Source: a virus. From it: 41,728 bases of DNA. The stretch is taken from positions 1 through 41,728 of the IMG/VR virus record IMGVR_UViG_3300036884_000014; one strand, 5' to 3'. The translations under genes and the position numbers were made by a program. The notes under the pieces were generated by a model. It was not told where the DNA came from. It saw only the letters and a program-made list of their open reading frames with translations, and did no database searches. Of the stretch, positions 18,667-26,090 are shown in pieces; position 1 is the first letter of the stretch; every line of letters begins with the position of its first letter.

Positions 18667-18971
18667 GTACTCTTAAACCCGGAGACAGGTGTATCGTAAT
18701 TCGGAGCGATATGGGAAACGAAGGAAAGATCGTGACTGTCACTGATTATTTCTTTGGTGGCGAATTTGATAGCAAGAAAGTATCCTATGACGCAGACGTG
18801 ATTATTACCAGTCTGGGATCGCCATTGAGGATTGCATCTATTGGCGGAATTCCAAGGAGTACCATGACCACTCCCGCACACTCGCGGAATCTGAAAAAAT
18901 TACCTGATGTGACGGACGATGAACCAGCAGAAAAAATTCGTTTGCCGTTACTGAGTAAAAAGCGCGAGTAA
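18663..18971 (+). CDS. Small KOW-like beta-barrel protein
   Basis: A 102-residue protein beginning LKPGDRCIVIRSDMGNEGKIVTV, the pattern of a KOW/SH3-like barrel (P-G-D-x-C-x-V, then G-x-x-G-x-x-V), followed by a polar C-terminal tail. It starts inside the giant gene's stop (ATGA) so is translationally coupled to it, and it is the last gene of the operon before a terminator. Similar small proteins follow giant virion genes in related phages; function not known. Confidence 0.6.
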   Translation: MSTLKPGDRCIVIRSDMGNEGKIVTVTDYFFGGEFDSKKVSYDADVIITSLGSPLRIASIGGIPRSTMTTPAHSRNLKKLPDVTDDEPAEKIRLPLLSKKRE

Positions 18972-18998
18972 AAATACATAACCACTTGCAAGAAAGAA

Positions 18999-19029
18999 AA
19001 CGGTCAGGACGATAAAATCTCTGACCGTT
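18999..19029. terminator. Terminator between convergent operons
   Basis: AACGGTCAG at 18999-19007 pairs perfectly with CTGACCGTT at 19021-19029 (9-bp stem, 13-base loop). Rightward it is followed by a T-rich run (AATTTTTTG); leftward the complement gives TTTTCTTTCTT. It therefore can stop both the virion operon and the polymerase operon, whose genes converge here. Confidence 0.85.
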
Positions 19030-19041
19030 AATTTTTTGTCG

Positions 19042-20913
19042 TTAGAAATTCGCATGGCATTCATCTATCGGTTGCATGAATCGTCCGAGTCCTATTCCAG
19101 AATCTTTTTTATCCGCATTCAAATATCCCGGCGTAAACATTGCCGCATGTGTCTGTTCGATGTACCAGTTTAAATCTACGTCTTTCGGAAATTCGTCAGG
19201 TAGTTGCATTACTGGAACTGCACCCATAGACTCTGGAACCATGTTTCCGGTAGTCTGATAGTGAATGGCTGTCTCGGTAGCGGTACTATGATAATATCGA
19301 ATTGCCTTTCCGATATAGGAATCATCCTTCACTGCACCACCGTTGACTTTTCTCACAGTCACAAATTTTCGTATGTCGGTGCAGTTCCGAATTGTTTCTT
19401 CTACTGGAATATCATTGATTAAATATTCGCAAATAGCGTCACCGATGATTTCATTTTTCGGTGTATGTTGGAGAGTTACTTTTCCAAACTCTCCTTTGCG
19501 TTTAGATTTTCCGTCCGGTTTGACTGCGATGTATGAATTTACACTTTGCGAATAGACAGCAACGTATTTGTTTTCTTCAATTGCAAAACCTGTATCAACC
19601 ATCCATTCTCTAACAATGGAATTTTTTAGATCAATGAAATTGCGAGGACACGACACAGTAATTCCGTCCGTGTTTGCACTAACAATGTGAATGCCAGCTA
19701 ACTCCAAGCGTTCGATAAGCATGAGTGCAACTAATTGCCCGGTCAAAGTAGTTTGAATCATGAGTGACGGAGAAAATAATTTGGAGAACCAACTTCCGAG
19801 TTTTCCAAAAACACCGTTAATCATAATCTTCATTGACTGCGCTGTATCTTCGTTACCTGATTTTTTTGCAGTGATACGAGTCTCTACAATTTTCTTGAAG
19901 ATTTCCAGAAACGCTTCTCCTAGTTGCGGCGGAAATAATCCACAGACCAGAATAACATACGGATAGAAACTGGTTGCATCAATGTCGAACAATTGAGTAT
20001 CCACATCGCTATGGCAGGAAAAATTGCATTCTTTCGAGTGCAATCCGCCCATGCCAAATTGGTACTCTGTTCCGTTAATGACAATCGGTTCATCCAGATA
20101 ATCGTACAGCGGTTCCACTTTATGTTTAATGTTCACTACAAATTCCGAGGCAGCAAATCGTGCTAAGACTGATTGCATATACGGAGTCTTGAACGAAATG
20201 AAATCAGGTACTTTATACTTGAACGTATCCCCAACTTTAATGTTGTGTTTTTTCACCGGGCAATCCATGAGTTTTTCAATCTCCGAACAAATGACTGTCT
20301 CGGATAATTGCGCGTCTGATTTAGACCGTAAATCCATGCCGTATTGTTTCGACATTTTGACGCGAAGATCAATTGGTTTTTTCAATTCTGCGTAAAGTTC
20401 TGACGTAACCTGTAGATCATTACCGCAATATTCAGACACCAATATCATTTGTTCAGGAGACAAAGGTTCTGCCGGATTGAATGGTAAATCTTGCATTTTC
20501 TTGGTGTGCATTCTGCCGCCATAAATTTTTAGCGAGTCGGCTACGCCCGGAGCCACTTCGATTAAATCTATCTGATCGAATCGTGGATCATCTATAAACG
20601 CAAAAGGTTTCAAATGAAACTGATCGTAAAATTGCCATGCTTTCAAACCGCCGACAATAATCTTGTCATTGGCTTCCTTGAGTTGTTTGTTAGTCGCGCC
20701 GGACAGAGCATACGCGATCATCGGAAAATCATAATTGATACCGTTGAATGTGATGATGGTGTATTTCAAAAGAATGTCTTTCAACCCGGCAATATCTAAC
20801 GGATGGCCTTCATGCAAAGCATATTCTTTTGTTTTCCCGGTGGCAATATTTTTGAATTTGCACAGCCAGAAATTAGGATAATTTTCTGTATCCATTACCG
20901 CAATCGGTTTCAT
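19042..20913 (-). CDS. Family B-type DNA polymerase with 3'-5' exonuclease
   Basis: A 623-residue protein. Exonuclease: D8-T-E10 (Exo I), F-N-G-x-N-Y-D62 (Exo II), Y162-x3-D166 (Exo III). Polymerase: motif A D310-I-D-x-T-S-F-Y-P, motif B K362-I-M-I-N-G-x-F-G-K, motif C A-N-T-D416-G-I. This is compatible with a replicative family B enzyme, shorter than the usual 750-900 residues, as seen in several podoviruses. Motif C has TD rather than the common DTD. It is the last gene of the leftward early operon and overlaps the broken HNH gene by four bases (ATGA), so its translation may depend on ribosomes reaching the end of that frame. Confidence 0.9.
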   Translation of the reverse strand: MKPIAVMDTENYPNFWLCKFKNIATGKTKEYALHEGHPLDIAGLKDILLKYTIITFNGINYDFPMIAYALSGATNKQLKEANDKIIVGGLKAWQFYDQFHLKPFAFIDDPRFDQIDLIEVAPGVADSLKIYGGRMHTKKMQDLPFNPAEPLSPEQMILVSEYCGNDLQVTSELYAELKKPIDLRVKMSKQYGMDLRSKSDAQLSETVICSEIEKLMDCPVKKHNIKVGDTFKYKVPDFISFKTPYMQSVLARFAASEFVVNIKHKVEPLYDYLDEPIVINGTEYQFGMGGLHSKECNFSCHSDVDTQLFDIDATSFYPYVILVCGLFPPQLGEAFLEIFKKIVETRITAKKSGNEDTAQSMKIMINGVFGKLGSWFSKLFSPSLMIQTTLTGQLVALMLIERLELAGIHIVSANTDGITVSCPRNFIDLKNSIVREWMVDTGFAIEENKYVAVYSQSVNSYIAVKPDGKSKRKGEFGKVTLQHTPKNEIIGDAICEYLINDIPVEETIRNCTDIRKFVTVRKVNGGAVKDDSYIGKAIRYYHSTATETAIHYQTTGNMVPESMGAVPVMQLPDEFPKDVDLNWYIEQTHAAMFTPGYLNADKKDSGIGLGRFMQPIDECHANF

Positions 20914-21240
20914 TTGGAATGCACCCGTAAATTATTCATATTGACTTTGTGAGTGACGGCACGAAGTCGGTCGATACGATTATCTGCCCGGTTGTGAAAC
21001 TTGTGGTCAATGTCGTAACCATGCGGGATGTGTCCATGAACATAAATCCACGCGAGTCGGTGCGCTTTGTATTGCTTTCCGTCTATCCTGAGAACGATAT
21101 ACCCGTCCATATTTTTTTGTTCCGGTAAAGTCACCGGGAAACAAGATATGCTTTCCACGCCCCCGTTTAATACGACTTATGAACAATCCAGTTTCAGGAT
21201 CGTAAGACACAAGTTCTTTTAAACGGGTTTGAGAAATCAT
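20910..21240 (-). pseudogene. HNH homing-type endonuclease, split by a frameshift
   Basis: The upstream frame (ATG at 21240-21238) reads MISQTRLKELVSYDPETGLF, the standard N-terminus of phage HNH endonucleases; the downstream frame gives DGYIVLRIDGKQYKAHRLAW and then IDHKFHNRADNRIDRLR with the HNH residues. The frames meet at seven A residues on the coding strand (21112-21118). Removing one A joins them into one normal-length protein of about 109 residues. So the gene has one extra A, or needs a +1 shift or transcript slippage. It overlaps the genes on both sides by ATGA, as if it were still part of the operon. A sequencing error in a homopolymer is possible. Confidence 0.8.
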
Positions 21241-21968
21241 TTTGTGCGGCTCGTAATCTGAATGTCTGGAACTGCGCGGCAACCGTCAATATTCATGGCC
21301 TTTTGCTGAGACTTGGCAAATGAATTTAGAACGGATTGGTTAATCTGAAACAATCCCATGTATGCCGGGTTATCCAGTACAAAACGCAGGGCCTTGGGAA
21401 CATCGAAACATTCTCCTGTCCACTTGGTACTGGTAGAAGTTCCTTTTGCGCTAGGTTGCACCGTCTGTGGTATGACAGCGACAGTTTCTTGTGCCTTGAG
21501 TGCCAGTTGCTCAGCTTCAAGTTTCGCATCGACTGCTGCCTTGCCACGCAGTTTTAACGCCTCTTGCGCTTTCTTAGCTGCTTCCGCCTCAAGACGATCC
21601 CGTTCGGCCTGTGCGATGGTCTCCACACGCGCCTGTTCTGCATCTGCAATGGCTTTCTGGTCACGCAAATATTTCTTCATGCCGGATTCGTAAAACGTCT
21701 TGGCTTCATCCAGCATAGCAAGCGGAACCCTAAAAAAGTCCATTGTAGCTTTATGCGCTGCTGTGAGGGGCGCGGTAATCGTCATACGTTGTTCTTCTAC
21801 AGCCTTGATACGAGATTTTACAGAAATGACTTCTTCTGCTACCAATTCGTATGTGGATTGGCTGTCAATTACAAGTTCTTTAGAAAGTTCTCGCATTGCC
21901 GTAGCATCTGAATTTAATTCAGCAAAATCTACGGTGGCTAGAGTGATTGTTTGAGGTAACTTATCCAT
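21237..21968 (-). CDS. Coiled-coil protein of the recombination operon
   Basis: A 243-residue protein. The central region (about 40-175) is almost wholly charged helix: RIKAVEEQRMTITAPLTAAHK, then an Ala/Glu/Arg/Lys/Gln-rich coiled coil (EAEAAKKAQEALKLRGKAA). The C-terminal 60 residues look globular (WTGECFDVPKALRFVLDNP). Proteins of this layout often lie beside phage single-strand annealing and exonuclease genes, where their role is unknown; a recombination or DNA-binding accessory role is only suggested by position. AAAGGA precedes the start. Confidence 0.6.
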   Translation of the reverse strand: MDKLPQTITLATVDFAELNSDATAMRELSKELVIDSQSTYELVAEEVISVKSRIKAVEEQRMTITAPLTAAHKATMDFFRVPLAMLDEAKTFYESGMKKYLRDQKAIADAEQARVETIAQAERDRLEAEAAKKAQEALKLRGKAAVDAKLEAEQLALKAQETVAVIPQTVQPSAKGTSTSTKWTGECFDVPKALRFVLDNPAYMGLFQINQSVLNSFAKSQQKAMNIDGCRAVPDIQITSRTK

Positions 21969-22680
21969 GAGATTTCATCCTTTCTTTCCAATGTTCCGCC
22001 GCTTTTTTAGCGGCAACACTTGCATGAATCCGGCGCAACAATATTTTGAATAGTTCCCAATCGGCAGTGTAATCGTTTGGATCGGAGACAATCAAGTTAT
22101 ATTTTCCAGTTTTATGTAACCACAATGTTGCACGTTTCGCGTCACGGTAACGACAAAATGTTTCGTACCTATGCGTTTCGTCATACGGTTCCATCGATAT
22201 TCGTGCTTCCTGATATGCGATTAACTGGATTGGTGCAGTCTTGCATAAAGCGGCAGTATTTTTTACATCCACGAAATATAACTCAGGCATTTCTGTAACT
22301 AAGTCCATCGTGCCTGCGTATTTAAGTTCCGAATGAAAAACTTTCTGCTCACTGGAAACTATTTTCGGTTGTTTTTCTGCTATGAATTTTTTGAATCCGG
22401 CGAAGTATGGTTTTGCCTCGCAGTAAAATTCATATTCGTCCAATCCATCTGGCAGTCGTTCAGAGATTGCTGCCATCAATGGATCATCCAGTGTAGGATC
22501 GCCACAATAAAGTTCGATGGCCCGGTGAATTGCTGTACCACGGTCTGCTGCATGTTGCAATACTTCCGGGCGGATCATACCAAAATCATTTAGAGGCGAA
22601 ATCACGTTTGTCACGCTCGGAACTCTTTCGCCGTCCAAATAATAGGCATGAACTTTTTCATCGAAAATTAACTCGCTCAC
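21961..22680 (-). CDS. RecB/Cas4-like PD-(D/E)XK exonuclease
   Basis: A 239-residue protein with the ordered motifs of this nuclease family: RGTAIH52RAIELY, E111 in SSEQKVFH, G-T-M-D126, D138-V-K140, and Q152-x3-Y156. In phages it resects duplex ends to expose single strands for the annealing protein encoded just upstream. Start codon is GTG, overlapping the previous stop (GTGA). Together with the neighbour it forms a two-component recombination system. Confidence 0.85.
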   Translation of the reverse strand: MSELIFDEKVHAYYLDGERVPSVTNVISPLNDFGMIRPEVLQHAADRGTAIHRAIELYCGDPTLDDPLMAAISERLPDGLDEYEFYCEAKPYFAGFKKFIAEKQPKIVSSEQKVFHSELKYAGTMDLVTEMPELYFVDVKNTAALCKTAPIQLIAYQEARISMEPYDETHRYETFCRYRDAKRATLWLHKTGKYNLIVSDPNDYTADWELFKILLRRIHASVAAKKAAEHWKERMKSHG

Positions 22681-23462
22681 TTTTTGCCTTTCAGTGCAAC
22701 TTTGATCGCCGCAAATTCCGGCTTTGTCATGAGATTATATTCTTCTCCGAGTAGCCTGTCAATTCCGGCCTCGCTCAGAACATCGGAGACAGTTGTTTGT
22801 TTCAATGCTTTGAACTTTGCTTTGATAAACGCAATCTCGCCAACTTCGGCAGGAGTTGTATCGACAGGAGACTGTCCGTCAGAACTACTATCATCCGTAG
22901 GTTTAACTGATTTCTTTTGAGTGCCAGTTGTTTCAGGAGGAGGAAGAATCAGCACAGGAAAAGTTGTATCAAGGTCGCCTTTATGCCAAAGTTCAAGAGC
23001 CATTCCAAATCGCATTCCAGCGTTTCGCAAGGCATCACCGATCACGGCTTTTTCGCGTGATCCAATTTCTGAATACGGCATATCTACGGAATTTCCATAA
23101 CCGATTCGAGTCATTCCTGCGATAGTAAGCCGTATCCACAGTCCTCCGGTTTTATCAAACCGTGGTAAACCGAACTCATCGACTGCGAAAGGTTCCCATG
23201 TCCAATGTGGATCAACCAGTAGCAACCGATTTGTCAGAGCCGCGTGGCCTACGTAAGTCAAGTGAGTTGTGCGACTTGTAGCATGATAACCACCGCAAAT
23301 TTCGCATTGCGCTTTGGGCAATTTATTGTATTCATCCCGCTGGCATTGCGGCATTGGTTTGTGGCTAGTTTCCTTATCGGAAAATGGAAGGCGTAATTTT
23401 TCAAGTAACGTCAATTGCAAAGTTGCAAGCTGTGTGTCAGGATCAATCAAATCTTTGGTCAT
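22677..23462 (-). CDS. Rad52/Sak-like single-strand annealing protein
   Basis: A 261-residue protein. The core (about 60-165) has beta strands ending in IGYGNSVDMPY and then a helix REKAVIGDALRNAGMRFGMAL, the K-x-x-x-x-D-A-x-x-x-A-x-x-x-F-G signature of Rad52-superfamily annealing proteins. Before it is C53-x2-C56-x3-H60, a possible zinc site. The C-terminal 90 residues are linker plus a small helical tail. Role: annealing of complementary single strands during phage recombination. The pairing with a RecB-like nuclease supports the call; the exact subfamily is uncertain. Confidence 0.7.
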   Translation of the reverse strand: MTKDLIDPDTQLATLQLTLLEKLRLPFSDKETSHKPMPQCQRDEYNKLPKAQCEICGGYHATSRTTHLTYVGHAALTNRLLLVDPHWTWEPFAVDEFGLPRFDKTGGLWIRLTIAGMTRIGYGNSVDMPYSEIGSREKAVIGDALRNAGMRFGMALELWHKGDLDTTFPVLILPPPETTGTQKKSVKPTDDSSSDGQSPVDTTPAEVGEIAFIKAKFKALKQTTVSDVLSEAGIDRLLGEEYNLMTKPEFAAIKVALKGKK

Positions 23463-23483
23463 TTTAATTCTCCGTTAAAGTAG

Positions 23484-23503
23484 TGCTGGTTACGGTTCCA
23501 GCA
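23484..23503. other. Short hairpin in the 105-base gap between two leftward genes
   Basis: TGCTGG (23484-23489) and CCAGCA (23498-23503) enclose an 8-base loop. No T-run follows on either strand, so it is not a clear terminator; an RNA stability or processing element is possible. The rest of 23463-23567 shows nothing else. Confidence 0.4.
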
Positions 23504-23567
23504 TTATCCGGTAATGCCTCTGCCACATTCGGCTGGTTGTCTCTGATAACGATTGAAACGCATTAGA

Positions 23568-24020
23568 TCACATATTGCGTTCTGTGTCAAGTGGTTTATA
23601 TTCAATTTGTCGTAAATTTTGAATAACATTGTAACCATACATGACGTGGCAATTTTTTAGATTGTTCCACGGTCTAAGATCGTGCGCCACTCCGTCTATC
23701 ACGCAACACACATGATGCCCCATGCGTAGAACGTAGGTTCCGTCTAGATGATTGCGAATGTAAGTTTGTACGGTACAATGCTGATTACCGAATTTTTTAA
23801 ATACTTTTCCTTGACACGCCTCTACGATATGGTCATAACTTTCGAGTTGGTGAAAGTACCAACCTTGTTTATTCGGACGGCCTAACGATTGCATTATAGC
23901 GTGAGCCTGCGCGTAGGGTAATTGCATTGAAAGAGCCAGTGCCCTGACAGTGCAATCATTAAATTCGTGGATAAATCCTGCTTCTACCCTGCCGCCATCA
24001 TCCTTGATCCAATGTTTCAT
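23568..24020 (-). CDS. Papain-like (cysteine-peptidase fold) protein, first gene of leftward early operon
   Basis: A 150-residue protein. FNDC23TVRALALSMQ resembles the nucleophile helix of papain/C39-like folds (N-D-C-x-x-R-A), and G-H-H103-V-C-C-V-I-D-G followed by H-D-L gives the His strand. Small phage proteins of this layout are known but their targets are not. The ATG at 24020 is preferred to the longer frame from 24053 because AGGAG lies just before it and because 24053 is upstream of the predicted transcript start. Being first after the promoter makes it an early host-takeover candidate. Peptidase activity is inferred from two motifs only. Confidence 0.6.
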   Translation of the reverse strand: MKHWIKDDGGRVEAGFIHEFNDCTVRALALSMQLPYAQAHAIMQSLGRPNKQGWYFHQLESYDHIVEACQGKVFKKFGNQHCTVQTYIRNHLDGTYVLRMGHHVCCVIDGVAHDLRPWNNLKNCHVMYGYNVIQNLRQIEYKPLDTERNM

Positions 24021-24043
24021 GGTGTTCTCCTGAAAGTTTGAAT

Positions 24044-24072
24044 AGCCTATCACAAAATATTTCGTATGTCAA
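24044..24072 (-). promoter_or_regulatory. Leftward early promoter
   Basis: On the minus strand TTGACA (24072-24067), 17-base spacer ending TGTGA, TAGGCT (24049-24044). The -35 is perfect, the -10 weak but has an extended TGn. Transcription would start near 24037, 17 bases before the 24020 start codon. Confidence 0.65.
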
Positions 24073-24084
24073 GCAAAAATAAAC

Positions 24085-24113
24085 TTGACTTTTTTTTCTG
24101 TTTGTGATATGAT
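24085..24113 (+). promoter_or_regulatory. Promoter of the structured RNA
   Basis: TTGACT (24085-24090), 17-base spacer ending TGTGA, TATGAT (24108-24113). Start predicted at A24120. It is divergent from the leftward promoter; the two -35 boxes are 12 bases apart, so binding at the two may interfere. Confidence 0.8.
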
Positions 24114-24119
24114 TTAGTC

Positions 24120-24294
24120 AAGGTGGTAGAAACGATTAACCGTTGCGCGTAGCGAATAGCAGAACGAACGGACATTTTTACCATCGCCCAATTGCAGTCA
24201 GATGAAAGGAGTGTGATTCCGTCTAAATAGAGCCGATAGAGACTCGACTGTAACTTAACCGCAAGCGACTATCGCGTTCATTGCGGTTTTTTTT
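24120..24294 (+). ncRNA. Structured, independently transcribed small RNA of about 175 nt
   Basis: It has its own promoter and ends in a strong intrinsic terminator; no start codon opens a frame longer than a few codons. Visible helices: an 11-bp stem joining 24122-24132 (GGUGGUAGAAA) to 24175-24185 (UUUUUACCAUC) with two G-U pairs; inside it CCGUU (24140-24144) with AACGG (24167-24171); an 8-bp stem joining 24192-24199 (UUGCAGUC) to 24246-24253 (GACUGUAA) with one G-U; inside that, GUCU (24221-24224) with AGAC (24240-24243) and a small GGAG/UUCC hairpin. AAGGAG at 24206-24211 resembles a Shine-Dalgarno site but is followed by only MKGV- or 5-codon frames. I do not recognise the family; not 6S, tmRNA or tRNA by eye. 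Confidence 0.7.
24257..24294 (+). terminator. Intrinsic terminator of the small RNA
   Basis: AACCGCAA (24257-24264) pairs with TTGCGGTT (24281-24288); inside is a second stem GCGA/TCGC (24265-24268, 24272-24275). Eight T residues close it at 24287-24294. Confidence 0.9.
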
Positions 24295-24305
24295 GTGTTG
24301 AACAT

Positions 24306-24334
24306 TTGACAAAATCAAAAAAGTATGATACGAT
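24306..24334 (+). promoter_or_regulatory. Second rightward early promoter
   Basis: TTGACA (24306-24311), 17-base spacer ending TATGA, TACGAT (24329-24334). Start near 24341. It follows the RNA terminator by 11 bases and would give the helicase mRNA a leader of about 180 bases. Confidence 0.65.
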
Positions 24335-24340
24335 TCGAGC

Positions 24341-24486
24341 GTGGCAACGGAGTACAACCCTTGTTTTAACCTCTACACTAAGATTTTAAAGAGTTATACT
24401 TCGTAAGAAAACTATACTATGAAACTCCATAAATAAATATCTTAATACAGAGTTATATACGGTCTTTTCCCCTCCCAAAATAATAC
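24341..24486 (+). other. AT-rich untranslated leader with a repeated 9-mer
   Basis: About 146 bases with no credible gene; the only ATG frame is MKLHK followed by a stop and has no ribosome binding site. AGAGTTATA occurs at 24390-24398 and 24449-24457, 59 bases apart, and could be an operator pair. No terminator-like hairpin is evident. The whole gap 24021-24522 holds only the promoters, RNA and this leader. Confidence 0.5.
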
Positions 24487-24515
24487 TTGCTTTTTCTCTC
24501 CCGTTGTGCTAGTAT
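24487..24515 (+). promoter_or_regulatory. Third rightward promoter, starting at the helicase ATG
   Basis: TTGCTT (24487-24492), 17-base spacer ending TGTGC, TAGTAT (24510-24515). The predicted start, near 24522, is one base before the ATG at 24523, so the transcript would be leaderless. Confidence 0.6.
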
Positions 24516-24522
24516 CCGCGCC

Positions 24523-25968
24523 ATGGAACTCAGACTATTTCAAACCGAATGTATCAAAAAGTGCCGTGAGGTTTTGCACAGGGGGATTACTCGGTTGTTG
24601 CTGTACAGTCCAACCGGAAGTGGGAAAACGGTGATTGCTTGCGCGATTATGGCGATGGCGCAGGAAAAAGAAAAACGGGTTATCTTCGTGGTCAATCGTG
24701 TTCACTTGGTCAAGCAGGCCAGTACTCATTTACGCAAAATTGGTTTGGTACACGGAATTGTTCAGGGCGATAACACATGGGGAACAGATCGAAACATTTT
24801 GGTTTGTTCCATTCAGACATTAATGCGCCGGGGTTTTCCTGACGCAGAGTTAGTGATTATTGACGAAGCTCACGGCGCGACCTCAGAATCTTACCGTCAA
24901 CTCATTGCCCATTATGCTAACGTTCCGATTATCGGACTAAGTGCCACCCCATTTACGCGAGGACTCGGAAAAGTTTTTCAAGAATTAATCGTAGCTGCAA
25001 CCATTCCAGAACTAATCGAACTTGGGTTTTTAGTAGACTGCGATGTGTATGCACCGCTCGGCCCGGATTTGTCAAAAGTTCCGATTGTGAATGGCGATTA
25101 CGATGAAATCGAGTTAGCCAAAGCTGTAGACAAAGCTCCTTTGGTCGGGAATATTGTAGATCACTGGATGCAACTAGCAGACGGTCAATCCACGATTTGC
25201 TTTGCGACAAACATTTTACACAGCAAACACATTTGCGAGGAATTTAACAAACGCGGAATTCCGGCTGAACACGTAGACTGTTACACGTCTGATAGTGACC
25301 GGGCAGAAATTCAAGACCGCTTTGATAGAGGCGTTACACTCGTTTTATGCAACGTAGACGTATACTCAGAAGGATGGGATTGTCCTCGCGCCACTGTGAT
25401 GATCCTAGCACGTCCTACGCGCAAATTAACACGGTACATCCAACGAGCCGGGAGAATTTTAAGGCCGTTTGATGGAAAAGTACGGGGATTGATTCTGGAT
25501 CACTCCACAACCTCTTGGCAATTCGGTTATCCAACTGACGAACTTCCTCTCGAACTGGATATGGGTAGACGTGCTAAAAAAGGCGAAGCCGCAGAGAAAC
25601 AAGAAAAAGTAGCTAAACCTTGTCCTCACTGTCACTTTCTTATTTCGCCCGGAGTTTATCCATGCCCCAAATGTGGATTTGCAATGGAAGCACAAAACAC
25701 GATTCACGAGGCTGTGGGAAAACTGACGAAACTGGAAAGAAAATATTTATTTACGCCGGAACAACTGCAAGAATTTTGGGGCGGGTGTTTATTCTTGGCT
25801 GAGAAACGTAAAAAAACTCGCGCATGGGCGGCAAGACTGTACAGTGACATTACGCATAAGTGGCCTAAAGATTTACAAGATATTCCTTGCAATCCTTGCC
25901 AAAAGGTGCTAGGATACGACACACATAATCGAATGAAAGCTGCTTTTTCTAAACGGAGAAAATCATGA
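24523..25968 (+). CDS. SF2 DEAH-box DNA helicase
   Basis: A 481-residue protein with Walker A S29-P-T-G-S-G-K-T36, D114-E-A-H, S140-A-T, and motif VI Q307-R-A-G-R-I-L-R-P: a UvrB/RecG/RapA-type superfamily 2 helicase. A zinc ribbon C367-P-H-C ... C381-P-K-C separates the motor from a helical C-terminal domain. It probably unwinds replication or recombination intermediates; no DnaB-type helicase is seen in the window, so it may be the replicative helicase. ATG 24523 is chosen because the longer frame (TTG 24487) begins inside the -35 box and adds no conserved residues. No Shine-Dalgarno site is present. Confidence 0.9.
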   Translation: MELRLFQTECIKKCREVLHRGITRLLLYSPTGSGKTVIACAIMAMAQEKEKRVIFVVNRVHLVKQASTHLRKIGLVHGIVQGDNTWGTDRNILVCSIQTLMRRGFPDAELVIIDEAHGATSESYRQLIAHYANVPIIGLSATPFTRGLGKVFQELIVAATIPELIELGFLVDCDVYAPLGPDLSKVPIVNGDYDEIELAKAVDKAPLVGNIVDHWMQLADGQSTICFATNILHSKHICEEFNKRGIPAEHVDCYTSDSDRAEIQDRFDRGVTLVLCNVDVYSEGWDCPRATVMILARPTRKLTRYIQRAGRILRPFDGKVRGLILDHSTTSWQFGYPTDELPLELDMGRRAKKGEAAEKQEKVAKPCPHCHFLISPGVYPCPKCGFAMEAQNTIHEAVGKLTKLERKYLFTPEQLQEFWGGCLFLAEKRKKTRAWAARLYSDITHKWPKDLQDIPCNPCQKVLGYDTHNRMKAAFSKRRKS

Positions 25969-26090
25969 ATGATACTGCACAAGGACTTTCGATCCCGGCG
26001 TTTCCTACCAGTGATAATTGCTATTACGGATTAACAAAACGCGAATATTTTGCCGCCGAAGCATTGATTAAAGCACTGGATACAAAATGA
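25965..26090 (+). CDS. Small phage protein (41 residues)
   Basis: Reads MNDTAQGLSIPAFPTSD and then Y-G-L-T-K-R-E-Y-F-A-A-E-A-L. The G-L-T-x-R-E/D-Y-F-A-A-x-A-L segment recurs in small phage proteins near replication genes. It overlaps both neighbours by ATGA, which is strong evidence that it is translated. Function unknown. Confidence 0.75.
   Translation: MNDTAQGLSIPAFPTSDNCYYGLTKREYFAAEALIKALDTK

Noticed and set aside
24206-24231. Short leader peptide in the small RNA after AAGGAG
   Set aside because: The candidate frames are only four to six codons and the site lies between paired segments; kept as a note, not as a gene.
24306-24329. TTGACA paired with TATGAT at 24324
   Set aside because: The spacer would be 12 bases, too short; TACGAT at 24329 with 17 bases fits better.
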